Positions 9,084 to 18,663 of a DNA stretch of 64,000 bases are shown one piece after another. Where the stretch lies: NCBI RefSeq assembly GCF_014705615.1, contig NZ_JACXJA010000030.1:57611-121610 (forward strand). Direction: 5' to 3'. The position numbers were made by a program, and so were the translations under genes. The stretch is from Paenibacillus oceani. Its GTDB lineage: Bacteria > Bacillota > Bacilli > Paenibacillales > NBRC-103111. The first letter of the stretch is position 1. Each line of letters opens with the position of its first letter. Below the pieces are notes generated by a model. That model did no database searches. It was not told where the DNA came from and saw nothing but the letters and a program-made list of their open reading frames with translations.

Positions 9084-9305
9084 TGTTGCCTATTGGCTTC
9101 GTGCATCGAATAAATCTGCAATTCTACTTACTTCCATTAATACTACCTTCACAAATCTCACAGAAGTCAAGTTTATCTCCTGTCCCGGCTCTCTCCGGAC
9201 AAACAATTAAAAAACCATCGGAAGCCGCGCCAAAACGGGTGAACTCCCAATGGTCTCGTCTCTGCCTCGCATTATGACGGCCTTTTTTGCAGCCGTTCCG
9301 TCTTT

Positions 9306-9494
9306 CTAATGAATATCCCGGTTGTCCACAAGCTCCCGCAAATACTCGTTCTCGCGTTCCCCGCCTGTCGAGTTGTTATTCTTGATCATACTGAGACGGC
9401 CGTTGCGCAGCTCGCCGTGTTCATTCGTCGACTTCTCCTGATTGTTGTCTTTCGGCGACGCGTCGTGCTTGTTGTTGTTGTATTGGTTGGACAT
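9306..9494 (-). CDS. Small Asn-rich hydrophilic protein
   Basis: 62 aa from ATG 9494 with AAAGGAGG 11 nt upstream. The protein has no hydrophobic stretch and is rich in N, K, E, D and H (YNNNKHDASPKDNNQEK near the start), ending ENEYLRELVDNRDIH. It may be a small spore or cytosolic protein like many short Firmicutes ORFs, but I do not recognise a family. It sits alone between the terminator at 9056 and the acyltransferase-like gene. The strong ribosome site and compositional bias make it likely real. Confidence 0.5.
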   Translation of the reverse strand: MSNQYNNNKHDASPKDNNQEKSTNEHGELRNGRLSMIKNNNSTGGERENEYLRELVDNRDIH

Positions 9495-9552
9495 GAGAAG
9501 TGGAGCCTCCTTTGGCAAAATCTTGCCTTAGGATGCTCCATTCGGCGGGGCA

Positions 9553-10749
9553 TTATGTATCGGCTTGGCCGAGCTCCACTTCGGACGCCAGCGGAGTCCC
9601 GCCCGCCGAGTGGTCCTTCAGCAAAAATCCCGCCGCGCCGTATATACGTCCCCCCGCCGCAAGATGATCGTACACGATCCGCTGCAGCGTCGTCTCTCTC
9701 GGCAGACGGGGCAGATCGTCCAGCTTCGTACCGAAGCCGAACACCCGCTCCAGCGTCTGATCCTCGTCCGACTTGATTGGCGTCACATAATAATCCGACT
9801 GGAACCGGACGATATTCGAGTCCGCCGGCAGCAGTTGCTTGAACACCGGTCCGAGCAGCCACGAGCTGCAGACGAACCCTTTGTACGGCACTTCCGGAAA
9901 ATGCCGCGCCGCAAACGTGACCGCCTGCCCGTAGGAGTCCCGACACAGCTCGTGCGACATTTTGCCGCCTTCAGGGATGTGCACGTCAAGCACCGTATCG
10001 CCCGGCTCCAGCACCAGCTCCCACTCCGCATCAGACAAGCGGACCGGACTCCGGACCGCCGAGCCGTCCTTCGAGATCAGGTGTCCGGTATGGATGTTCC
10101 CGTCATACGTATAGACGGACGTCCAGCCGTGCTCCGGATCGGATATGCCATTCGTTCCGTCCACTTGCCCGTCAGCCCGGTACCGGACTACGGAGTCACT
10201 TAAGGCGGCGATTCGTCCGGTCTGCCGGTGGCGGAACGCTATTACCGGCTTCCGGTACGTGGTGAAGATAAACTGGAGACGGCCGAGCCGGAACAGCTTG
10301 CCGGTCCAATGCTTGATCAGCCAATTCGTCTGGCCGAGTCCCCATTCTCCCTGATACCGCTTGTAATGGCGCATCCATACGGCCATATCCTGGAGCGTAT
10401 CGACGAGCACGTTCTCCGGAATGCCCTTCGACTCGTACCAGGAAATCGTCTGCGGCAGCGCTCCCATGTATACAACCGCGGCCAGCATCCCGGAGTGCGG
10501 GCCGGAAGCGCGCAGCCGCTCGTTCACCTCTCCGTGCGGAAGCCGCTCTACGAACAGCTCCCGGTGAAATTGCCGGGCCTTGTCCGACAAGGCCGCGTCT
10601 TCGCGTATACGGGCGGCTCCGTGACGAACCGCCTCCGTGATCTCATCCGGCAGTCCGATCGCCGCGCACGCCCGCTCCACATAGACCGGGTTCAACAAAT
10701 CGCAGTTGCCGTCCTCCCCGGCCAAATCCCCCAAAAAGCTTCCCAACAT
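9553..10749 (-). CDS. Two-domain acyltransferase-like protein (NAT_N/GNAT_C type)
   Basis: 398 aa, soluble. The pattern fits the Firmicutes acyltransferase-domain family with an N-terminal helical NAT_N part (about 1-130, containing SWYESKGIPENVLVDTLQDM) and a C-terminal GNAT-like part (about 130-300, with VLDVHIPEGGKMSHELCRDS and FVCSSWLLGPVFKQLLPADSNI). The substrate is unknown. ATG 10749 is chosen over upstream in-frame codons because GGGGGAG lies 4 nt before it. It is preceded by a GNAT gene only 37 bp upstream on the same strand, so the two acyltransferase-like proteins are probably co-expressed. Confidence 0.75.
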   Translation of the reverse strand: MLGSFLGDLAGEDGNCDLLNPVYVERACAAIGLPDEITEAVRHGAARIREDAALSDKARQFHRELFVERLPHGEVNERLRASGPHSGMLAAVVYMGALPQTISWYESKGIPENVLVDTLQDMAVWMRHYKRYQGEWGLGQTNWLIKHWTGKLFRLGRLQFIFTTYRKPVIAFRHRQTGRIAALSDSVVRYRADGQVDGTNGISDPEHGWTSVYTYDGNIHTGHLISKDGSAVRSPVRLSDAEWELVLEPGDTVLDVHIPEGGKMSHELCRDSYGQAVTFAARHFPEVPYKGFVCSSWLLGPVFKQLLPADSNIVRFQSDYYVTPIKSDEDQTLERVFGFGTKLDDLPRLPRETTLQRIVYDHLAAGGRIYGAAGFLLKDHSAGGTPLASEVELGQADT

Positions 10750-10786
10750 TCCGCTCCCCCGCTTTCCGAACCGGCGACGGTTCCCC

Positions 10787-11458
10787 TTAGATTGGCAGCA
10801 GCGGTACCCGGTCAAGCTGCTCCAGACGCCGGACCATCTCGTACCACTCCTCCGGCTTTTTATCCTGAATCGCGTAATACGTCTGCAAAAACCGGGCGAC
10901 CAGCGCGGCCGGCAGTTCGTTCAAGCTCTCGTCATAGGTCAGGAAGCACAGATCGAGTCCGGTTACGGCCTCCCCGTTCAGCTCCCAGGACGGATGAACA
11001 TAAGGGAAGTCGAGTCGGCGATAGCCGAGGTGGGACAACACTTCACGCCGTACGAACGGGTCCATCGGCTTGATGCCGCCGAAGGCGTGCTCCTCGACCA
11101 GATACGGATTATAGATCTCGGCGAACATGCCGCTCAGCTTGCCGCCGCTGCTTGTTACCCATTCGAACAAATCTTTCTGCCGCTCTTGAGCGAGGAACCG
11201 GCCTACGCCAAGCCCTTCCTGCCCGATAATCGTGAAGTCGGTCATCGCCACGCCCATGTCGGGATAATAGCGGTATTCCGTAGCTCCGACAACCTGATCT
11301 TCGTGAACCGCCACCATGACGCGCAACCCTTCATCCAGCAAAGGCTCGGCCCACAGATCGAAAGCGAGCACCTCCTCGGCCGGGAAGATCCGCCCCATTA
11401 ATTCGTGCATTTGCCGGAAATAGTCGTCATCGATGCTTCGGATACGGATAAATTCCAT
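10787..11458 (-). CDS. GNAT-family N-acetyltransferase
   Basis: 223 aa. The N-terminal half has GNAT character: FDLWAEPLLDEGLRVMVAVHEDQVVGATEYRYYP (beta strands 2-4) and TDFTIIGQEGLGVGRFLAQE, which corresponds to the acetyl-CoA-binding Q/RxxGxG/A loop. The C-terminal 80 residues are a longer extension than in minimal GNATs. Start ATG 11458 follows AAAGGTGG. Probably co-transcribed with the two-domain acyltransferase-like gene. Substrate unknown. Confidence 0.75.
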   Translation of the reverse strand: MEFIRIRSIDDDYFRQMHELMGRIFPAEEVLAFDLWAEPLLDEGLRVMVAVHEDQVVGATEYRYYPDMGVAMTDFTIIGQEGLGVGRFLAQERQKDLFEWVTSSGGKLSGMFAEIYNPYLVEEHAFGGIKPMDPFVRREVLSHLGYRRLDFPYVHPSWELNGEAVTGLDLCFLTYDESLNELPAALVARFLQTYYAIQDKKPEEWYEMVRRLEQLDRVPLLPI

Positions 11459-12054
11459 GTTTTATTCCACCTTTCTTCTTAGCTGCTGATACGGTTCATT
11501 CTACCAAAAAAAAGCTCAAGGATAAACGCCTGCCAGCGTCTTTAACGCTGTGGTTTATCGAGATTTAGAGCCGCTTCCACGATATACTTTCTGATAAATG
11601 AATAAGAAAAACCGTCCGGAAAAGCGTCCAAACGGCCCTTTGACATACAAACCGATACGCTAACGCGTGAAAAAGGGAATGGATCCCCCTTCCTTCGCTC
11701 CAGCCGCTCGCCCTCAGGTCGTGTTGTCTTCCATGCGGTGGTATCGCTAACGAACCCGGCAACCGTTATAAGAGCCGAATGCGAGTGTTTGAATTTGTAA
11801 CGAACTCTCGTATCGTTATTTCCGCGAATCGGATCGTTTGTTCTCCACTTTGGGTTCAATAACGATCCCCGGATTCGTTACGTCTGGAATAACGTCGTTT
11901 TGCAGCAATAAGCACCCTACGATTCGTTAGGCTGTACCTGAGTATACGTTCTCAAACGCCAGGGAAGGAAACTCCTCCATTCCCTTTAGCACCGTAAAGA
12001 TCAGTAAAGCTTACACTTTGCGGCAGATCAGAAGCCCTTCTACCCACCTTATAT
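11459..12054. other. Non-coding region with short degenerate ATCGTTA motifs
   Basis: No gene with a plausible start and composition. Between 11760 and 11930 the motif (A/G)ATCGTTA or TTCGTTA recurs about six times on both strands, including a 9-bp inverted pair ATCGTTATT/AATAACGAT at about 11813 and 11859. Meaning unknown. Confidence 0.3.
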
Positions 12055-12082
12055 GTAGAAAAAACCGCCTACATGGCGGCTT
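12055..12082 (-). terminator. Terminator of the GGDEF/EAL gene
   Basis: Stem GCCGCC/GGCGG overlapping the stop codon at 12069-12071, followed in minus reading by GGTTTTTTC. Confidence 0.75.
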
Positions 12083-14510
12083 TCCGGCTCCCGTATTCGC
12101 GCAGCAATCTTTCGAACCGGTCTGCGGGCACCGGCGGACTGAAATAGTAACCTTGCAGCATATCGCACTGCTCGCGCCGCAAGTAATCGAACTGCTCCTG
12201 CGTCTCCACCCCTTCGGCGACGACCTTCAGCTGCAAGTGTCGGGCGATGGCAATGATTGCCGATACGATCGCCGTATCGTTGTCGTCATTTGCATTGGCA
12301 ATATCCCGGACGAACGACTGGTCGATCTTGATCTTGTCGATCGGAAACCGTTTCAAGTAGCTCAGCGAGCTGTATCCGGTTCCAAAATCGTCGATGCCGA
12401 TCCCGATGCCCAGCTTCTTGAGACCTTGCAGCGCCTGAATCGTCCGGGTGACGTCCATCGCCATGCTTTCGGTAATTTCGAGCTCCAAATAGTTCGGCTC
12501 CAGCCCGCATTCCGACAACACGGCTCCAACCGTCTCCGGCAGATGCTGCTCCTCGAACTGCCGGTTCGACAGGTTGACGGATACCGTGATCGGCTCATAC
12601 CCCGCCGCTTGCCAAGCTTTCGCCTGCATGCAGGCAGAGCGCAGCACCCACTCCCCGATCGGCTTGATCAGCCCGGTTTCCTCCGCTACCGGAATAAACA
12701 CGCTTGGGGGCACATAACCTTGCACGGGATGCTTCCACCGGACCAGCGCCTCCGCACCGACCAGCGCCCCGCTCTTCAGTTCGACCTGCGGCTGGTAATG
12801 CACGTCCAGTTCGCCCCGCTCGATCGCCTTGCGAAGACCGGATTCGATCTCCAGCTTCCGGTTGGCCGCCGCTTCCATCGCCGCATCATACGCATAGGCC
12901 CGATTGCCGCCTCGCCGTTTGGCGCTGTCCAGAGCGGTCTGGGCTTTTTGCAGCAGCGATTCGCCATCCGTTCCGTCCTTCGGATACAACGCATAGCCGA
13001 TGCTGGCGGACAAATGAAACTCCAGACCGCCGATGACGACGGGCGTATCTGGATGGTTCATCTTCGACGCGATCTCCGCCGCCTCGCCTTCCGTGCGGAG
13101 CACCGCCATATAGGCGAACTCGTCGCCGCCCATTCGGGCCGGGATAAAGTCACACCCACCCGTAACGCCGCGCAGACGTTCCGCGAACGATTGGAGCAAC
13201 TGGTCCCCGACCTTGTGGCCGGCCGTCTGCGAGAAGGATTTGAACCTGTCCAGGTTGAGGCAAAATAAAGCGACCGACTCTTGCGCCGACCTTCCCGAGT
13301 CCAGGCAGGCTTCCAGCGCGTCCATAAAGCTTCTGCGGTTCGGCAATCCGGTCAACTCGTCGTAATAGGCCAGATGATGCATCCGGCGCTCCGTCCGTTT
13401 GCTCTCCGTAATGTCTCTCGCCAGGCAATAGGCTCCCGTAACCCGCCCCCGTGCCGAGAGCGGCACCATATGAACCAGCAGATCAACCGCCCGGCCGTCT
13501 TCTCTGCTGTAGGCAATCTCGTAGCTTTGCGAGACGCCTCCCAGCGTCCGGTTGAAATGGTACATGGCCTGCTCCGGGTTAACGCCGGATATTTCGGTCA
13601 GATGTCGGCCGATAAAGCGGGAAGACGGAAGACCGGTCAGACGTTCGACAGCGGGATTGACACTGATCAGCACGCCGCTGTGGTCCATGGAGAACACGCC
13701 GTCCGAATTGTAGTCGAACAGCGACCGGAAATGATGCTCGCTCTCGGCAAGCTGCTCCGCGGCAGTGGCTAAACGTTTGTCGAACACGGCGGCAATGAGG
13801 ACGAAGCTGAGTACGAACAACGTGACCAGCGCGATGCCGTAAGCAAGGAACGGCACACTCATGCCGTTGTCGGCGGCCGTATGAAGGGTGGGCGATTCGG
13901 CATGAAACCGGGCGGCGAGCATGCCGGTATAATGCATCCCGACGATCCCGGCACCCATGATGACACCGCCGCCCCATTTGCCGTATACATAATACCGGCT
14001 CCGGGGGATGCGGAAATACAGCGACAACGACAGCGCTCCAATCGATGCGGTGATCGCGATCGCCACCGACAGCCACCATAACGCGGCGTTGTAGGTAAGG
14101 ACGATCTCGTGCAACTGCATGGCGGACATGCCGATGTAATGCATCGACGAGACGCCGGCGCCCATCAGTACTCCTCCGGCCAGAAGGCCGGGCAGCGGCA
14201 TTTCCTTGCGGCTGACGATATAGAGAGCGATCCCCGAGGCCAATACGGCCAACAGGTAAGAAGCGAAGACGACACCGTAGTCATAGCGGACAGGAACGGG
14301 GAGATGAAATGCGAGCATCCCTATAAAATGCATCGACCAGATGCCCGAGCCCATAGCGAAAGCGCCGCAGCTTAACCAGAGCCTGCGGGCCGGACCCCGC
14401 GCAGCCGTAATGCGGCCGGCCAAATCAAGGGCGGTATAGGAAGCAAGGACAGCCACCAGATAGGATAGCGCCATTAATCCGTGATGGTATTGTCCCCCAA
14501 GCTGCTCCAT
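12069..14510 (-). CDS. MHYT-PAS-GGDEF-EAL cyclic-di-GMP protein
   Basis: 813 aa. The N-terminal ~240 residues form seven membrane helices with three MHYT signatures (MHFIGM, MHYIGM, MHYTGM), a proposed metal-bound gas or redox sensor. A PAS domain follows (about 255-370), then GGDEF (about 380-540) and EAL (about 550-805). The EAL part is complete: EALVRW, ELEITES, DDFGTGYSS, KIDQSFV, AEGVET and QGYYFSPP. The GGDEF motif itself is intact (MGGDEF), but the upstream metal/guanine box usually written DxDxFKxxND reads NLDRFKSFSQ. The first metal-binding Asp and the guanine-binding Asn are therefore replaced, so the protein is probably a phosphodiesterase with a GTP-binding or inactive cyclase domain. 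Single-gene unit with its own terminator. Confidence 0.93.
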   Translation of the reverse strand: MEQLGGQYHHGLMALSYLVAVLASYTALDLAGRITAARGPARRLWLSCGAFAMGSGIWSMHFIGMLAFHLPVPVRYDYGVVFASYLLAVLASGIALYIVSRKEMPLPGLLAGGVLMGAGVSSMHYIGMSAMQLHEIVLTYNAALWWLSVAIAITASIGALSLSLYFRIPRSRYYVYGKWGGGVIMGAGIVGMHYTGMLAARFHAESPTLHTAADNGMSVPFLAYGIALVTLFVLSFVLIAAVFDKRLATAAEQLAESEHHFRSLFDYNSDGVFSMDHSGVLISVNPAVERLTGLPSSRFIGRHLTEISGVNPEQAMYHFNRTLGGVSQSYEIAYSREDGRAVDLLVHMVPLSARGRVTGAYCLARDITESKRTERRMHHLAYYDELTGLPNRRSFMDALEACLDSGRSAQESVALFCLNLDRFKSFSQTAGHKVGDQLLQSFAERLRGVTGGCDFIPARMGGDEFAYMAVLRTEGEAAEIASKMNHPDTPVVIGGLEFHLSASIGYALYPKDGTDGESLLQKAQTALDSAKRRGGNRAYAYDAAMEAAANRKLEIESGLRKAIERGELDVHYQPQVELKSGALVGAEALVRWKHPVQGYVPPSVFIPVAEETGLIKPIGEWVLRSACMQAKAWQAAGYEPITVSVNLSNRQFEEQHLPETVGAVLSECGLEPNYLELEITESMAMDVTRTIQALQGLKKLGIGIGIDDFGTGYSSLSYLKRFPIDKIKIDQSFVRDIANANDDNDTAIVSAIIAIARHLQLKVVAEGVETQEQFDYLRREQCDMLQGYYFSPPVPADRFERLLREYGSRKAAM

Positions 14511-14638
14511 GGCGTACCTCCGTGTATCGATCGTGATGTTAGCTCCATCATAGCACCTTTTCCGACATTTTCCATCATATTTTTACTTTTTTCGACAAAA
14601 TTCTTCGAGAGCAAATCTGCCCCTTCAGGGGCTCTGAT

Positions 14639-16582
14639 TCACTCTTCGTCCGCCCCCGCCCTCTTGCCGTTCATCCGGATCAGGAGCAGCGTCGTATCGT
14701 CGGTAACAGCCCCAAACCGGTTGAATGCGTCCACGATCCGCTTCAGCGCCAGCTCCGGGTCCCCTCCTTCGCCGGCTTCACTTAGCAGCTGTTCGAACCG
14801 GTCCAGCCCGAACCGTTCGCCGCCGCCGTTCTCCAGATCCAGCACGCCGTCGGTGTACATGACGAACAAATCGCCGGGCTCCATCACGACTTTGCCGCTC
14901 CACGGACGCAGCACCTCATCAATACCGAGAGGCAGGGAGTGGGTATCGAGCGCTTCCGCCGATCCGCTGCGCACGATGTAGGGGGCGACATGGCCGGCCG
15001 AGACGTAGGTGACCGATGACGATTCCCGGTCCACGAGCGCCAGGCCGAGCGTCACCATCGCCATCTCCTCCGGCTCGCGCAGCAGCATCCGGTTCATATG
15101 CTCCACAATCTCCGTAAGCGAATGGCCGTAATAAGCTTCGGACCGCAGTAGGCCGATCATCTTGGACATGACCAGCGCGGCGGCGAGCCCTTTGCCCGTG
15201 ACGTCTCCGACGGCAAATAAAGCACGGCGCCCGTCGAGCGGAATCAGATCGTAGAAATCGCCGCCCACCTCCTTGGCCGATTCGGTCATCACGGCCGCCT
15301 CGATCCCGGGCGGAAGCCGCCACTGGGCGCGCAGCATGCCGGCCTGTACTTGACGCGCTTCGCGAAGCTCGGCGTCCTTTTCCTCATAATACGTGCCCAG
15401 CTTCTCCAGACGCTGCCGCTTCTCGATCTCGCGCGGCTCGAAATCGCTCACCCAATGAATGAGCAGCACGCTGATCAGCAAAATAAACAGCGCCGTCAAA
15501 TAAACGACGATATAGTTGCCGTTCGAATATGGAACGACCAACGCATTCAATTCGGTCCCGAGCCGAATTGACAAGATGTAGAAACCGAGCCCCATCCCTG
15601 TGAAGAGAAACCGGCGGTCCGGCGACGATACGGCAGCTAGCGCATATAACACGAAGACGTCCAGCACGGCAAACCCGATCTGGATCAGCGTATTACCCGC
15701 AACGGCAGCCGGAAAAGAGGTGGAGAAGGCGAATGTCGTATACGCCAGCCCCAGCAGCACGACGCCAAGCGCCATGGCGAGCCGGAAGCCCCGCCTGTCG
15801 ATGATCCAGCCGGCCAGCGGGATCGCCAGCACGTAAGGGATCGTCTGGTAATAAATCGTATGACTCCCGAACTCCTGCATAAACGGCTCGACGACCTGGT
15901 ACATGATGCCTCCCAGCAGGAAAACGACGAAAATAAAAACAATGACCGGAACCGGATTCACTCCGGAATGTTCCGGTTGCTGCCGGCTGTCCCTGTCCGC
16001 GTCCCAGCCCGCATGCTCTCCCTCCAGTTCCTGGCGTATTCGGAGCAAAATATAAACTGCAACGAGCGGAAGCGCCGATACGATGGCAATCCCCGCTTGC
16101 GGCGGGATGCGATCGGAAATAATATGGAAGAAATACCGGACAAAGCTGACCAGCATGCCGTTAACGCCGAGAGCGAGTCCGATCTGCGCAAAAGGCACGG
16201 AGCGGGTGAGCATATACAGCCAGCTTAGCGACGGCAGCGAAGCGAACAACCCCATCGCACCAAAGACGGCAGGCCACGCGGAGCCGTCCAGCACGAGCAG
16301 CGCGAGGCTAAGGGCTGCACATAGAACCAGACAGCCGCTCGTAAGTGCCGGCAGCAGCCGTCCGATCGTTCGCCGCCACCTATGCAGGAGCACCCCCCAG
16401 CCGGCGAAGGAAAGGGCGTATCCGCTCAGAAAGGCGGTGGCCGCTTCAGCCGGGTCCACGCCCGCCGAAGCCGCGCTCGGGCCAAGAATCGATCCGAACA
16501 ACGGAATCGATAACGTCCAGCCTTGCAGCGCTGTCATGAACAAAATTACCGGAACAAACCGTTTGATCAGACGCTCGTTCAA
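14639..16582 (-). CDS. MFS-like membrane domain fused to SpoIIE/RsbU-type PP2C phosphatase
   Basis: About 647 aa. The first ~400 residues are MFS-transporter-like with about 12 hydrophobic helices and the loop GWIIDRRGFRLAMALGVVLLG. A short helical linker (REIEKRQRLEKLGTYYEEKDAELREARQVQAGML) leads into a PP2C-type phosphatase domain (about 420-640) with VGGDFYDLI, GDVTGKGLAAALVMSKM, YTDGVLD and DDTTLLLI, the metal-binding aspartates of SpoIIE/RsbU enzymes. Such phosphatases normally dephosphorylate anti-sigma-factor antagonists, suggesting that a ligand sensed by the transporter-like domain feeds into partner switching; this is inference. TTG at 16582 is preferred because GGGGGAAAAGG precedes it; GTG 16597 has no ribosome site. 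Confidence 0.85.
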   Translation of the reverse strand: MNERLIKRFVPVILFMTALQGWTLSIPLFGSILGPSAASAGVDPAEAATAFLSGYALSFAGWGVLLHRWRRTIGRLLPALTSGCLVLCAALSLALLVLDGSAWPAVFGAMGLFASLPSLSWLYMLTRSVPFAQIGLALGVNGMLVSFVRYFFHIISDRIPPQAGIAIVSALPLVAVYILLRIRQELEGEHAGWDADRDSRQQPEHSGVNPVPVIVFIFVVFLLGGIMYQVVEPFMQEFGSHTIYYQTIPYVLAIPLAGWIIDRRGFRLAMALGVVLLGLAYTTFAFSTSFPAAVAGNTLIQIGFAVLDVFVLYALAAVSSPDRRFLFTGMGLGFYILSIRLGTELNALVVPYSNGNYIVVYLTALFILLISVLLIHWVSDFEPREIEKRQRLEKLGTYYEEKDAELREARQVQAGMLRAQWRLPPGIEAAVMTESAKEVGGDFYDLIPLDGRRALFAVGDVTGKGLAAALVMSKMIGLLRSEAYYGHSLTEIVEHMNRMLLREPEEMAMVTLGLALVDRESSSVTYVSAGHVAPYIVRSGSAEALDTHSLPLGIDEVLRPWSGKVVMEPGDLFVMYTDGVLDLENGGGERFGLDRFEQLLSEAGEGGDPELALKRIVDAFNRFGAVTDDTTLLLIRMNGKRAGADEE

Positions 16583-16770
16583 TGCCTTTTCCCCCACATG
16601 AATGTCATGAATGTCATTCAGACGAATTCGCGTCCGGAGCGGCCAATCGGCTGCAACAGCTGCACCCGTGCGCCTGTCCGTTTGCTTCTCTGTGATCCGA
16701 GTCGAATTTTGCCAATGACATACTAGTTCGACAGAACTACTTCATTCCCTTCCGCCCTTATCGGGCTTAA

Positions 16771-16787
16771 CGGGAAATGATTTCCCG
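16771..16787. promoter_or_regulatory. 17-bp palindrome upstream of the ABC exporter
   Basis: CGGGAAATGATTTCCCG, seven-bp arms with a 3-bp centre, about 40 bp upstream of the -35 box of the exporter promoter. It could be an operator for an unlinked regulator, or part of a hairpin. Confidence 0.35.
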
Positions 16788-16823
16788 GCTCCCGGGGAGA
16801 TCGGTTGTATCCGAAATCTCCCG

Positions 16824-16852
16824 TTGACGCCCTGCCGGGAATCTTCTACAGT
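16824..16852 (+). promoter_or_regulatory. Candidate sigma-A promoter of the ABC exporter operon
   Basis: TTGACG (16824-16829), 17-bp spacer, TACAGT (16847-16852), 57 bp before the start codon. Confidence 0.55.
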
Positions 16853-16908
16853 TACTATCATGGTTGCGACCCGGCTTTCGGGTCTGTCAGGAAGGGAGCA
16901 CGTTTCGT

Positions 16909-18663
16909 ATGCCCGAATTTAAAATACCTTTACGCCAATACGCCGGATTATTGCGCCATTACTTGCGTTCGCAGCGGCGATCGATTATTGCGCTGAGCGC
17001 CCTGCTCATCGCCGGGCTGATTATGCAGCTCGTCAATCCGCAATTCATCCGTTACTTCATCGATTCTGCGCAAGGCGCGGAGTCCAACCGGGCTTTATGG
17101 ATCGCCGCCGGCCTGTTCATCGGGGTGTCGCTGCTGCAGCAGATCGTCACGGTCGGCGCGACTTATATCAGCGAAAATATCGGCTGGATCGCGACCAACA
17201 AGCTTCGGGGCGACGTAGCCGAGCATTGTCTGGGCCTGGACATGTCGTTTCACAAGTCGCATACGACCGGTGCGATCATCGAACGCGTCGACGGCGATAT
17301 CAATACGCTGGCCAACTTTTTCTCCAACTTCGTCATTACGCTGGTGAGCAATCTGCTGCTGGTCGTCGGCATTCTCATCCTGCTGTACCGCGAAGGCTGG
17401 CTGGTCGGAATCGGCATGACCTTTTTTGTCGTCGCCGCCATTTATTCGATCCAATATATTCGTAAGTTCGCCGTCCCCCACTGGGGCAAGCTCCGTCAGA
17501 TCAGCGCCGACTTCTTCGGTTTTCTCGGCGAGCATCTGGAAGGCACCGAGGATACCCGGGCTAACGGGGCCAGCGGCTTCGTCATGCACAAGTTCCATAC
17601 GCTGCTGCGCACCTGGCTGCCGATCCGGGTCCGCGCCTTCCTCGGCTGGGCGGCGATGTGGATTACGACGCTGGTCGTGTTTACGATCGGCAATGCGATC
17701 GCTTTTGCGCTGAGCGCCTATTTGTGGCATAAAGGAGCGATCTCGATCGGCACCGTTTATATGATCTTTTATTACACCGAGCTGATGGCCAAGCCGATCG
17801 AGAAAATTCGCACGCAGATGGAGGATTTGCAAAAAGCGGACGCCAGTATCGTCCGAATCCGCCAGTTGCTCGATACGCAGCCGGCAGTTCGTGACGGAAT
17901 CGGAACGCCGATTCCGGGCGGGCCTCTTGCCGTTACGTTCGACGACGTCACCTTTTCGTATGAGAGCGGCAAAGCTACGCTGGACGGCATCGATTTCCAT
18001 CTCGAGAAAGGCCAGGTGCTCGGCCTGCTGGGGCGGACCGGCAGCGGCAAGACGACGCTGGCGAGGCTGATGCTCCGGTTTTACGATATCCAGCAAGGGG
18101 AAATCCGGCTGGGCGGCGTCCCGATCCGGGATACGCGGCTTCGGGAACTGCGAGGGCGGATCGGCATGGTGACGCAAAACATCGAAATTTTCCAGGGCAC
18201 GGTCCGCGATAATTTGACGTTTTACGACACGTCCATACCCGATGAACGAATGATTCGCGTGCTGAACGAACTCGGCCTGGACAGCTGGCTGAGCTCCCTG
18301 CCGCAAGGGCTAGATTCGACGCTCGAATCAGGCGGCGGCGGACTGTCCGCAGGCGAGGCGCAGCTGCTTGCTTTTGCCCGCGTCTTTCTCACCGATCCCG
18401 GTCTTGTCATTCTGGACGAAGCGTCATCCCGTCTCGACCCCGCCACCGAGCAGCTTCTGGAGGCGGCCGTGACGAAGCTGCTCCGCGAGAGGACCTGCAT
18501 CATCATCGCGCACCGGCTGGCAACCGTGCAGCGCGCAGACCGGATCTTGATTCTCGATAACGGCCGGATTTCCGAGTTCGGGGACCGCGAGGCGCTGGCG
18601 GCCGATCCGGACTCCCGATTTAGCCGGATGCTCGCGGCCGGAATGGAGGAGATGCTCGTATGA
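16909..18663 (+). CDS. ABC exporter half-transporter (subunit 1 of heterodimer)
   Basis: 584 aa: a six-helix exporter membrane domain (about 1-320) and an ABC ATPase (about 340-575). Walker A is GRTGSGKTT, Walker B with catalytic Glu is LVILDEAS, and the switch His is IIAHRL. The ABC signature deviates (LSAGE instead of LSGGQ). ATG 16909 has GAAGGGAG 10 nt upstream. Its stop overlaps the next start (ATGA), so the two half-transporters are translationally coupled. In a heterodimer the deviant signature pairs with the Walker site of the partner, forming the non-hydrolysing site. Substrate unknown; relatives export drugs, peptides or lipids. Confidence 0.92.
   Translation: MPEFKIPLRQYAGLLRHYLRSQRRSIIALSALLIAGLIMQLVNPQFIRYFIDSAQGAESNRALWIAAGLFIGVSLLQQIVTVGATYISENIGWIATNKLRGDVAEHCLGLDMSFHKSHTTGAIIERVDGDINTLANFFSNFVITLVSNLLLVVGILILLYREGWLVGIGMTFFVVAAIYSIQYIRKFAVPHWGKLRQISADFFGFLGEHLEGTEDTRANGASGFVMHKFHTLLRTWLPIRVRAFLGWAAMWITTLVVFTIGNAIAFALSAYLWHKGAISIGTVYMIFYYTELMAKPIEKIRTQMEDLQKADASIVRIRQLLDTQPAVRDGIGTPIPGGPLAVTFDDVTFSYESGKATLDGIDFHLEKGQVLGLLGRTGSGKTTLARLMLRFYDIQQGEIRLGGVPIRDTRLRELRGRIGMVTQNIEIFQGTVRDNLTFYDTSIPDERMIRVLNELGLDSWLSSLPQGLDSTLESGGGGLSAGEAQLLAFARVFLTDPGLVILDEASSRLDPATEQLLEAAVTKLLRERTCIIIAHRLATVQRADRILILDNGRISEFGDREALAADPDSRFSRMLAAGMEEMLV

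Noticed and set aside
11542..11859. 105-codon minus-strand frame downstream of the acetyltransferase gene
   Set aside because: No ribosome site and no recognisable pattern; it overlaps the repeated ATCGTTA motifs.
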